A stretch of 64,000 bases of DNA from Bradyrhizobium aeschynomenes. Its GTDB lineage: Bacteria > Pseudomonadota > Alphaproteobacteria > Rhizobiales > Xanthobacteraceae. Positions 16,550 to 24,140 of the stretch are shown here, one piece after another. Numbering within the stretch: position 1 is the stretch's first letter; each line of letters opens with the position of its first letter. Where the stretch lies: contig NZ_JABFDM010000002.1 of assembly GCF_013178945.1 (NCBI RefSeq), positions 806,001 to 870,000 of the forward strand, read 5' to 3'. Under the pieces are notes generated by a model. The model saw only the letters and a program-made list of their open reading frames with translations. It had not been told where the DNA came from and ran no database searches. The translations under genes were made by a program, and so were the position numbers.

Positions 16550-18061
16550 GTGCGCGGCGTCACCCAACCCTTTCCCGACGCATCCATCCGCCCCGAAGAC
16601 TCCCACTCGCTGGGCTTCGGCGCATGGGATCTCGACCTCGCCTCGGGTGAATTCTACTGGTCCGTGACCACGCGGAAGCTGTTCGGAATCGCTGCCGACC
16701 AGCCGGTCACCTATGGCTCGTTCCTGTCGCTGCTGGCCGGTCAGGACCGCGCCCCTGTCGAAGCCGCGATCGAGCAGGCCCGCCACCAGGGCTCCGGGTT
16801 CGACATGTCGTTCAAGGTGCCGGGCGGCGGACACTGGATTCGCGTGCTCGCCGGCGTGGTCCCGGATGAGGATGGGCAGCCGCGGCACCTGCGCGGCATC
16901 GCCCTCGACATCGACCAGGAGAAGCGGCTGGAAGAGGCGTTGCGCCTGCGCGAGCAGCACTTCCGCTCGATCCTGGATACCGTGCCCGACGCGATGATCG
17001 TGATCGACGGCAACGGCACCATCCAGTTCTTCAGCGCCGCGGCCGAGCGGATGTTCGGCTTCACCGAGGAAGAGGCGGTCGGCCTCGACGTCAGCGAGCT
17101 GATGCCCGAGCCCGACCGCTCGCGCCACGCCGGCTACCTGCTCCGCTATCATGCCAGCCGCGAGCGACACATCATCGGCATCGGTCGGATCGTCACCGGA
17201 CGCCGCCGCGACGGCTCGACATTTCCCATGCATCTGTCGATCGGCGAGATGCAGTCCGGCGGCAAGCCCTATTTCACCGGCTTCGCCCATGATCTCACCG
17301 AGCACCAGCAGACCCAGGCGCGCTTACGCGAATTGCAGTCGGAGCTGGTCCATGTCTCGCGCCTCAGCGCCATGGGCGAGATGGCATCTGCCCTGGCTCA
17401 CGAGCTGAACCAGCCGCTCGCCGCCATCAGCAACTATATGAAGGGCTCGCGCCGGCTGCTCGCCGGCAGCAGCGATCCGAACACGCCCAAGATCGAGAGC
17501 GCGATGGACCGTGCCGCCGAGCAGGCGATTCGCGCCGGCCAGATCATCCGCCGGCTGCGCGATTTCGTCTCACGGGGCGAATCGGAAAAGCGGGTCGAGA
17601 GCCTGTCCAAGCTGATCGAGGAGGCTGGCGCGCTGGGCCTTGCCGGTGCCCGTGAGCAGAACGTGCAGTTACGATTCCAGCTCAATCCGGACGCCGATCT
17701 CGTGCTGGCCGACCGGGTCCAGATCCAGCAGGTGCTGGTGAACCTGTTCCGCAATGCGCTGGAGGCGATGTCACATGCGCCCCGGCGCGAGCTCGCCGCG
17801 ACCAATCACAGGGTCAGCGACGACTTGATCGAGGTCGCCGTGTCCGATACCGGAACGGGATTCCACGACGACGTCATGCCCAACCTCTTCAAGACCTTCT
17901 TCACCACCAAGGATACCGGAATGGGAGTTGGGCTTTCGATCAGCCGCTCCATCATCGAGGCCCATGGCGGGCGCATGTGGGCCGAGAACAACGAGGCAGG
18001 CGGGGCGACATTCCGCTTCACCCTGCCGGCCGCCCCAACCAAGGTTGAGCATGATGGCTGA
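16550..18061 (+). CDS. fixL: Oxygen-sensing histidine kinase FixL
   Basis: This 503-residue soluble kinase has two PAS domains, the second being the heme-binding O2 sensor. His207 in RHIIGIGR is the likely proximal heme ligand (equivalent to His200 of B. japonicum FixL), with the conserved Arg in GIGR and the RRRDG segment after it. The HisKA domain has the phospho-acceptor His284 in ALAHELNQP, and the HATPase domain ends with GMGVGLSISRSI and GGATFRF. No membrane helix is present, as in bradyrhizobial but unlike Sinorhizobium FixL. The start is a GTG at 16550. It overlaps fixJ by 8-11 bp. In low O2 it phosphorylates FixJ. Confidence 0.96.
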   Translation: MRGVTQPFPDASIRPEDSHSLGFGAWDLDLASGEFYWSVTTRKLFGIAADQPVTYGSFLSLLAGQDRAPVEAAIEQARHQGSGFDMSFKVPGGGHWIRVLAGVVPDEDGQPRHLRGIALDIDQEKRLEEALRLREQHFRSILDTVPDAMIVIDGNGTIQFFSAAAERMFGFTEEEAVGLDVSELMPEPDRSRHAGYLLRYHASRERHIIGIGRIVTGRRRDGSTFPMHLSIGEMQSGGKPYFTGFAHDLTEHQQTQARLRELQSELVHVSRLSAMGEMASALAHELNQPLAAISNYMKGSRRLLAGSSDPNTPKIESAMDRAAEQAIRAGQIIRRLRDFVSRGESEKRVESLSKLIEEAGALGLAGAREQNVQLRFQLNPDADLVLADRVQIQQVLVNLFRNALEAMSHAPRRELAATNHRVSDDLIEVAVSDTGTGFHDDVMPNLFKTFFTTKDTGMGVGLSISRSIIEAHGGRMWAENNEAGGATFRFTLPAAPTKVEHDG

Positions 18062-18671
18062 ACAGGCCAAGGTCTATGTGATCGATGACGACGAGGCGAT
18101 GCGGGACTCACTGAACTTCCTGCTCGATTCCTCCGGATTCAAGGTCACGCTGTTCGAGAATGCGCAAAGCTTCCTCGACCGGCTGCCGACGCTCGCCTTC
18201 GGCTGCGTCGTCTCGGACGTGCGGATGCCCGGCATCGACGGCATCGAGCTGCTCAAGCGCATGAAGGCTGCCGGCAGCAGCTTTCCGATTCTGGTGATGA
18301 CCGGACATGGCGACGTGCCGCTCGCCGTCGAAGCCATGAAGCTCGGCGCGGTCGACTTCCTCGAGAAGCCGTTCGAGGACGAGCGCCTCGTCGCCATGAT
18401 CGAGACGGCGATCCAGCAGGCCGGGCCGGCGGCGAAGAACGAATCGGTTACGCAGGACATTCTCGGTCGCATCGCCAGCCTGAGCCCGAGGGAGCGCCAG
18501 GTGATGGACGGCTTGATGGCCGGACTCTCCAACAAGCTGATCGCCCGCGAATACGACATCAGCCCGCGCACCATCGAGGTCTACAGGGCGAACGTGATGA
18601 CCAAGATGGGAGCGAACAGCCTCTCCGAGCTGGTGCGTCTTGCGATGCGCGCGGGCGCGCTGAAGGATTGA
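18054..18671 (+). CDS. fixJ: Response regulator FixJ
   Basis: This 205-residue two-domain regulator is the partner of FixL. The receiver domain has the acidic pocket DDD at 11-13, phospho-acceptor Asp55 and Lys105. The C-terminal LuxR-type HTH contains LSPRERQVMDGL and SNKLIAREYDISPRTIEVYR, nearly identical to other FixJ proteins as I recall them. Phospho-FixJ activates fixK. Tandem ATG codons at 18051 and 18054 both overlap the fixL stop; 18054 gives the 205-residue length of the B. japonicum protein. Confidence 0.96.
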   Translation: MAEQAKVYVIDDDEAMRDSLNFLLDSSGFKVTLFENAQSFLDRLPTLAFGCVVSDVRMPGIDGIELLKRMKAAGSSFPILVMTGHGDVPLAVEAMKLGAVDFLEKPFEDERLVAMIETAIQQAGPAAKNESVTQDILGRIASLSPRERQVMDGLMAGLSNKLIAREYDISPRTIEVYRANVMTKMGANSLSELVRLAMRAGALKD

Positions 18672-18748
18672 GCTAGATCAAGCTGCCTTGACAGAATCGA
18701 GTGTTATGTTGTGCCTCGGTTCAACATCACATTCTCGCGGCACGTGCG

Positions 18749-19153
18749 ATGTCGGCTCACATGAAACCCACGGTCTACGTAGCCGACGACGATGCCGACG
18801 TGCTCGGCTCGCTGCGCTTTCTGCTGGAAGCCGACGGCTTCGATGTCCGCACCTTTCGCAGCGGCACCGCGCTGCTGAAGGCCTCGGATCACGCCCTGGT
18901 CGACTGCTTCGTCGTCGACTACAAGATGCCCGAGCTCAACGGGGTTGAGCTCGCGGAACGGTTGCGCAAGCAGGGCGCGACGGCTCCGGTGGTGCTGATC
19001 ACCGGCCATTACGACGATCGGCTGGCGGCCCGCGCCGCCGCGGTTGGGATCCAGGACTTTCTGCTCAAGCCGCTGCTGGACGACAATCTGGTGAAGCGGA
19101 TTCGCAAGGCGATCGCAAACGACCACTCGGCTACCGCCCAGCGCGCCTCCTGA
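18749..19153 (+). CDS. Single-domain response regulator between fixJ and fixK
   Basis: This 134-residue protein is a lone receiver domain with an acidic patch DDD (residues 13-15), phospho-acceptor Asp57 and the conserved Lys in LLKP. It has no output domain, so it may act as a phosphate sink, as a competitor in the FixL-FixJ relay, or through protein contacts. A homologous gene occupies the same position between fixJ and fixK2 in B. diazoefficiens, from memory. Starts at 18749 and 18761 are both possible; 18701 would be too long. Confidence 0.85.
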   Translation: MSAHMKPTVYVADDDADVLGSLRFLLEADGFDVRTFRSGTALLKASDHALVDCFVVDYKMPELNGVELAERLRKQGATAPVVLITGHYDDRLAARAAAVGIQDFLLKPLLDDNLVKRIRKAIANDHSATAQRAS

Positions 19154-19161
19154 CCACCCCG

Positions 19162-19179
19162 TTACGTAGATCTACGTAG
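19162..19179 (+). promoter_or_regulatory. Tandem FixJ-type sites upstream of fixK
   Basis: TTACGTAG (19162-19169) and CTACGTAG (19172-19179) are direct copies of a TACGTAG core, resembling the FixJ motif GTAMGTAG described in Sinorhizobium. They lie 85-102 nt before the preferred fixK start. The two copies are 10 bp apart, one helical turn, compatible with binding of a FixJ dimer. Confidence 0.7.
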
Positions 19180-19263
19180 GGGAACCCCCTTAAGATAACG
19201 GCCCAAATGTCCTTAACGGGAGCCGCCGTGTACCACATCGCCATCCGCCGCAAGGAGATGGTC

Positions 19264-19971
19264 ATGCTCAATCAGTCGATTGCCAATTCGGTCGTCAGCA
19301 CCAACGCCACCCACACCGTCCCCTCTCCTGCTGTCCCTTCTCCTGCCGCCAATCCGTTTGCCGAGATCACCGGCCATGCCGGGCTGATCGCCAGCGAGTT
19401 CTCCTACAAGAAGGACGAGGAGATCTATGGCGAGGACGAGCCGGCCGAGTACGTCTATCAGGTGATCTCCGGCGCCGTGCGCAGCTACAAGCTCTTGTCC
19501 GACGGCCGTCGCCAGATCGGCGCCTTCCATCTTCCCGGCGACGTGTTCGGCCTCGAATTCGGCTCGGTGCACCGTCTCGCCGCCGAGGCCATCATCGACA
19601 CCACCGTGCGCCTGGTGAAGCGCCGCAGCCTCGAGCAGGCTGCCGGCACCGACGTCACCGTCGCCCGCAAGCTCTGGACCATGACGGCTCACGACCTCCG
19701 CCATGCCGAGGACCACATGCTGCTGCTGGGCCGCAAGACCGCGATGGAGCGCGTCGCGACCTTCCTGCTCGAGATGGACCGTCGCCTTGCCGTGGCCGGC
19801 ATGATGGCGCTGCCGATGTGCCGCCGCGACATCGGCGACTATCTCGGCCTCACCCTGGAGACCGTCTCCCGCGCGCTGTCGCAGCTGCACAGCCAGGGCG
19901 TTCTCGGCTTCTCCGGCGCGCGCCAGATCGTGCTCCGCAACCGCCAGCGCCTGCGCAGCATGGACGCCTGA
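19264..19971 (+). CDS. fixK: Crp/Fnr-family regulator FixK (FixK2-type)
   Basis: This 235-residue regulator has a cyclic-nucleotide-binding-like domain (YGEDEPAEYVYQVISG, GRRQIGAFHLPGD) and a C-terminal HTH with CRRDIGDYLGLTLETVSRAL. It lacks the N-terminal Cys cluster of Fnr, so it does not sense O2 directly. Cys186, just before the recognition region, corresponds in position to the redox-sensitive Cys183 of B. japonicum FixK2. The ATG at 19264 is chosen because AAGGAG lies 6 nt upstream; the frame extends to 19207. It is preceded by tandem FixJ sites and should activate fixNOQP, fixGHIS and probably uspA. Confidence 0.94.
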   Translation: MLNQSIANSVVSTNATHTVPSPAVPSPAANPFAEITGHAGLIASEFSYKKDEEIYGEDEPAEYVYQVISGAVRSYKLLSDGRRQIGAFHLPGDVFGLEFGSVHRLAAEAIIDTTVRLVKRRSLEQAAGTDVTVARKLWTMTAHDLRHAEDHMLLLGRKTAMERVATFLLEMDRRLAVAGMMALPMCRRDIGDYLGLTLETVSRALSQLHSQGVLGFSGARQIVLRNRQRLRSMDA

Positions 19972-19978
19972 GGCGTCC
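19962..19978 (+). terminator. Hairpin spanning the fixK stop codon
   Basis: Arms GGACGCC and GGCGTCC enclose TGA, the fixK stop codon itself. There is no T-tract, so intrinsic termination is uncertain; it sits between convergent fixK and the MFS gene. Confidence 0.4.
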
Positions 19979-19986
19979 CACCCGCA

Positions 19987-21309
19987 TCAAGCCCTGATTT
20001 CGCGCTGCCCCGTCTCCGGCATCAGCAGCGCGATGAGCAAGAGACCCGCGAGCGCCACCCCCGACAACCCCATGAAGGCAGTGGCGCTGCCGAACCTGTC
20101 GCTGGCGAAGCCCGCCATGACGGTCGACAGTGAGGCGCCGATCCCGGTCGCCGTGCCGACGATCCCCTGAGCCAGATTGAAGTGGCCGCTGCCGAAGGCG
20201 ACGTCGGCCACCGTCAACGGAATCATCACGGCGAAGACGGCGGCAGTGACCCCGTCGAAGATCTGCACGGCGACGAGCACGTAGGGGTCGTGAACCACCG
20301 CGAACAGCGCGCCACGAACGGTGAGCGCAGCAAACCCCAGCATCAGCAGCGGCCGCCTGCCCCATTGCTGCGCCACCGCGCCGACCGACGGCGAGGTCAG
20401 CGCCACGATGGCCTGCGGCACGACGATGCAGAAGGCGATCAGCATCGGCGCCCATTCGCTCGATTTCGTCGTCACCACGCCCGCCATCAGCGGCAGCATC
20501 GCCGCATTGGCAAGCTGCAGCAGGAACACGCCGAGCGCGAATACCAGCAGTGCACGCTGGCGCAGCAGGCCGAGCAGACCCGACAGCCGCGCCCCCTCGC
20601 TGTCCTCCTGCAGGGCATGGCCATGGGCGCGCGCAATGTCGATCTCACGCTCGCGGATGCGCGACAGCGCGATCAGCGTGGGAAAGGCGAGAATGAACGT
20701 CACGAGGAAAACCGCGCGGCTGGAGATGAGATAACCGCAGGTCCCCATGACCGCCGCCGCCACGCCACTGCCGAGCGAAGCGAAGCGCGCGTTGCGCCCC
20801 AGTCGCTCCGCCATGCCGCGCGGACCGACCAGTCCGAGGCTGATGGCGGCGATGGCCGGGCCCAGCACGCAGCTCGCCGCCGCATGCAAGGTTGCGGCGC
20901 CCGCGACCACGGGAAAAATCGGCCATACGGCGTAAGCCAGCGCACTGCAGCCGATGGCGGCGACGGCGAGACCGGCCACCCGCCGCTCCGACCTGGCCGC
21001 ATCGATGATCGCGCCGCCTGGCATCTGCCCGATCAGTCCGACGATGCCGCCGATCGACAGCACCAGACCGATCTGGGCCTGCGTCCATTTCTGCGTCGTG
21101 AGGTACACTGCGATGAACGGTCCGAAGCCGGTCTGCACGTCGGCCAGGAAGAAGATGAACCAGTCGAGCCCGCGCAGGCTCTGCCGGGAGGGCACGGGTC
21201 TCGCCATCGTCCGGCCATGATCCTGCACGGCCTCACGCGCGCCAGCTTCCGCCGCGCGGTCGGGCCTAGGCTCCCGGTCAGGTGATCTGGACGGCCGTGT
21301 AATCGGCAT
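19987..21309 (-). CDS. MFS transporter
   Basis: This 440-residue protein has about 40 polar, charged N-terminal residues and then roughly 12 membrane helices, starting near LDWFIFFLADVQTGFGPF. The arrangement suits major facilitator superfamily drug/metabolite transporters. The start is uncertain: ATG codons at 21345 and 21309 and a Met near residue 34 (MARPVPSRQS) are all possible, with no clear ribosome-binding site. The gene ends 16 bp from the convergent fixK stop. The substrate is unknown. Confidence 0.82.
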   Translation of the reverse strand: MPITRPSRSPDREPRPDRAAEAGAREAVQDHGRTMARPVPSRQSLRGLDWFIFFLADVQTGFGPFIAVYLTTQKWTQAQIGLVLSIGGIVGLIGQMPGGAIIDAARSERRVAGLAVAAIGCSALAYAVWPIFPVVAGAATLHAAASCVLGPAIAAISLGLVGPRGMAERLGRNARFASLGSGVAAAVMGTCGYLISSRAVFLVTFILAFPTLIALSRIREREIDIARAHGHALQEDSEGARLSGLLGLLRQRALLVFALGVFLLQLANAAMLPLMAGVVTTKSSEWAPMLIAFCIVVPQAIVALTSPSVGAVAQQWGRRPLLMLGFAALTVRGALFAVVHDPYVLVAVQIFDGVTAAVFAVMIPLTVADVAFGSGHFNLAQGIVGTATGIGASLSTVMAGFASDRFGSATAFMGLSGVALAGLLLIALLMPETGQREIRA

Positions 21310-21404
21310 GGTTTCACGTCTCAACTCATGAGGCTGGCGGGGCACAACGTCCCCGCCATGATCCGCTGCGCCGGCGCAGAGCGGACCTACTCACGCACAT
21401 CAAC

Positions 21405-21902
21405 TCAATGATCGAAATCCCAGGGGGACAGCTTGCCCGCTGCGCCAAGCACGACGACGGGCTTGTCCTCCTTGTATTCGGGCGCGGCCTTGACCTGCTC
21501 CTTGGTGAGGTCGAGGGTCACCCGGTCGCTCTTCTCGGCGATGTGCTTGAAATCGAGCGCGGTCCAGTCGACCACGATCTTGCGGCTGCCGACGCCGAGA
21601 AAGCCGCCGAAATCGATCACGGCGGCACGCACAGTGCCGGTGAGATCGACGATGACGTCGACGATGTGGCCCATGTCCTCGCCGTTCGAGCTGCGCACGT
21701 CGCGGCCCAGCACGCCATGCGCATCGCGGGCGCCGAGAATGGTCACCGAAGGCGGGGGTGCCGGCTCCTTGGCAGGCACAGCCGCATCCTTGGCGGGCGC
21801 CGTCGGCGCCTGTGCATGGCCATTCGTGGCGTTCCCCAGCAGCAGCCACAACACGGCGAACCCAACGGCGCGGCCGCGCCAATCCCGTTTCGGCCCCGTC
21901 AT
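21405..21902 (-). CDS. Exported PRC-barrel domain protein
   Basis: This 165-residue protein has a signal peptide (hydrophobic residues about 13-30, cleavage near GHA) and a proline/alanine-rich linker followed by a PRC-barrel-like domain from about residue 60, visible in DVRSSNGEDMGHIVDVIVDL and the following beta-rich segment. PRC-barrel proteins occur as small adaptor or envelope proteins in rhizobia; the exact role is unknown. The start codon overlaps the stop of the glycosidase gene in an ATGA, indicating tight coupling. Confidence 0.75.
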   Translation of the reverse strand: MTGPKRDWRGRAVGFAVLWLLLGNATNGHAQAPTAPAKDAAVPAKEPAPPPSVTILGARDAHGVLGRDVRSSNGEDMGHIVDVIVDLTGTVRAAVIDFGGFLGVGSRKIVVDWTALDFKHIAEKSDRVTLDLTKEQVKAAPEYKEDKPVVVLGAAGKLSPWDFDH

Positions 21903-24100
21903 TGCGCCAGCACCAGCGAGACCTGGATCTGGCCGCGCCGCCGCAGCACCTCCATGGAGACATCCTCGCCATGGCGGCGGATGCGCAGGTCGATCGCCGA
22001 ACTGCCGAGCCTGAGATCGCGCAGCACCACCCAGTCCAGGAACGCAGGCAGGCGCGGATTGCGCAGACGGATCTGGCCGCGCTCCGCGTCGAATTCGAGC
22101 CCGAGGGCTGCTTCGAGCAGGGTGAACGGCGTCGCGCTGGCCCAGGCCTGCGGCGCGCATGCCACCGGATAGAGCGTGGGACCACGGTGCTTCTCCCGCC
22201 GGAAGCCGCAGAACAGCTCCGGCAGCCGGCGCAGATCCATGTAGGACGCCGCTTCGAACAGGCCGCGGAACACCTGCTCGACGGCATGCTTGAGGCCATA
22301 GCGCGCCAGGCCGAGCGCGATCAGCGCATTGTCGTGCGGCCAGATCGAGCCGTCGTGATAGGACATCGGATTGTAGCGCGCCTCACCGCAGGCCACGGTG
22401 CGGATGCCCCAGCCGGAGAAGAAATGCGGCCGCAGCAGATCGGCGGCCAGCTTACGGGCGCGATCCTCGCGCACCATGCCGCTGAACAGCAGCTGCCCGG
22501 CATTGGAGGTGCGCACCCGGCACGGCTGCTTGGTGCCGTCGAGCGCGAGCGCATAGGTGTTGAGCTCCTCGCACCAGAAGGCATCCTCGAAGCGCTCGGC
22601 GAGCAGCGCAGCCTCGGCCTGGAGTCGGTCCGCCATGTCGGCTTTGCCGAGCCGCCGCGCGCAGCGCGCGGCCAGCTGCTTGCCGGCAAAAACGTAGCCC
22701 TGCACCTCCGCGAGCGCGATGTAGCCTTCGGCAAGGCGGCCGTCGGCGTGGAACACCGCGTCGTAGGAATCCTTCCAGCCTTGATTGGCGAGCCCCTGCT
22801 CGGACGCACGCTGATATTCGACGAAGCCGTCGCGATCGGGATCGCCCGGTCCGTCGATCCATTTCAGCGCCTGCTCGATCGCCGGCCACAGCTCCCGCAA
22901 CGTGTCGATGTCGCCGGTACGCTCGATGTAGAGGCCCGCGAGCAGCACGAACAACGGCGTCGAATCGACGCTGCCGTAGTAGCAGGCGAACGGCACCTCG
23001 CGCAGCGCCGCCATCTCGCCGCCGCGCATCTCGTGCAGGATCTTGCCGGGCTCGGCGTCGGCGAGCGGGTCGGTCCGCTTCGCCTGATGGCGCGCGAGCC
23101 GCCGCAACACGCCGCGGGCGATGCGCGGATCGACCCACAGCATCTGCATCGCCGTGATCAGCCCGTCGCGCCCGAACGTCGTCGAGTACCAGGGAATGCC
23201 GGCATAGGGATATCGTCCCTCCGGCGTATCCGTCATCAGGATGTTGAGATCCGCCGCGGCCTGGCACAACACCTCGTTGAGGATGTCGTTCGACGTCTCG
23301 ATGCTGGTCGCCCCCTGCGTGCAGCGGCGCATCTCGCGGCGGTGAGCGAGCAGACTGCGGAAGAAGCGGCCCGGCGGCTCACCGGTGCGGGCGTTGCATG
23401 TCACTGCAATGAACAGCGAGGTCGATTGCTGCGGGTCGAGCTCGAAGTGATAGGTTGCGACATCGATCGTGAGCCGGGACGGACGCGGGTCGAAATGCAG
23501 CGCCGTCGTGCGGATCGCGCCGTCGAGCCCGCGATAGTCGAGTATCACGTCCGACGGTCCCATTAGGCGGCCGGAGCCGCTGCCGCGCCGCGCCCGCACG
23601 GTTCCGCGCACCTCGAACAAATCGGCGAAGTCGTTGTCGAAGCTCAGCTTGAGATCGAAGCTGGCGCGGCGATCGCCGTGGTTCTGCAGGCCGATGCGCT
23701 GATAGGCCGTGCCGTGCCACAGGAAGATCGTGCGCACGATGTGCAGCATGTCCTTCGGCAGCACCAACCGGCCCTGCTCGTAGATGTCCGGGTTGGTCAG
23801 ATCGATCGTCAGCGCCGAATTGTCATCGCGCAGGCTCGATCCGAGCAGCAGCGGCTGCACCTCGTCGAGCGTCAGCTCGAGCCGGGCGAGATAGCGCGTA
23901 TCGGCATTGAACAGCCCGTCCGGCCCGCCCGCCGACGCGCCGATGTCGCCATGGCCGTCGAGCACGACGAAAGTATCGTCGTGCTTGAGCGAGCGCCTCG
24001 GACGCGCCGCGGGTCCCGTCATCGGAATGTAGAACGGCTGCTCCGCCGGCTCGTCCAGACCGGCCATCGATGTACGTGTGCTTGCGAGCTCGGCCGACAT
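21899..24100 (-). CDS. Amylo-alpha-1,6-glucosidase-like glycoside hydrolase (glycogen debranching domain)
   Basis: This 733-residue protein combines an N-terminal 'glycogen debranching, bacterial-type' beta domain with a C-terminal (alpha/alpha)6 barrel of the amylo-alpha-1,6-glucosidase superfamily. Visible barrel segments include GIPWYSTTFGRDGLITA, VEYQ near the middle, GWKDSYDAVFHADG, and NPMSYHDGSIWPHDNALIA, with acidic residues suited to glycosyl hydrolysis. The substrate could be a branched alpha-glucan or another storage or compatible glycan; this is not certain. The ATG at 24100 has CGAGGT upstream, and the longer frame to 24232 is unsupported. It follows the ABC exporter gene by 40 bp. 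Confidence 0.85.
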   Translation of the reverse strand: MSAELASTRTSMAGLDEPAEQPFYIPMTGPAARPRRSLKHDDTFVVLDGHGDIGASAGGPDGLFNADTRYLARLELTLDEVQPLLLGSSLRDDNSALTIDLTNPDIYEQGRLVLPKDMLHIVRTIFLWHGTAYQRIGLQNHGDRRASFDLKLSFDNDFADLFEVRGTVRARRGSGSGRLMGPSDVILDYRGLDGAIRTTALHFDPRPSRLTIDVATYHFELDPQQSTSLFIAVTCNARTGEPPGRFFRSLLAHRREMRRCTQGATSIETSNDILNEVLCQAAADLNILMTDTPEGRYPYAGIPWYSTTFGRDGLITAMQMLWVDPRIARGVLRRLARHQAKRTDPLADAEPGKILHEMRGGEMAALREVPFACYYGSVDSTPLFVLLAGLYIERTGDIDTLRELWPAIEQALKWIDGPGDPDRDGFVEYQRASEQGLANQGWKDSYDAVFHADGRLAEGYIALAEVQGYVFAGKQLAARCARRLGKADMADRLQAEAALLAERFEDAFWCEELNTYALALDGTKQPCRVRTSNAGQLLFSGMVREDRARKLAADLLRPHFFSGWGIRTVACGEARYNPMSYHDGSIWPHDNALIALGLARYGLKHAVEQVFRGLFEAASYMDLRRLPELFCGFRREKHRGPTLYPVACAPQAWASATPFTLLEAALGLEFDAERGQIRLRNPRLPAFLDWVVLRDLRLGSSAIDLRIRRHGEDVSMEVLRRRGQIQVSLVLAQ

Positions 24101-24140
24101 GTTGACCTCGTGCGATGTTGAAGCGCGGCGCCGCGAACGA

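Noticed and set aside
18676..18691. A FixK-like TCAA-N6-TTGA motif before the single-domain regulator
   Set aside because: The half-sites point outward, opposite to the FixK consensus TTGA-N6-TCAA.
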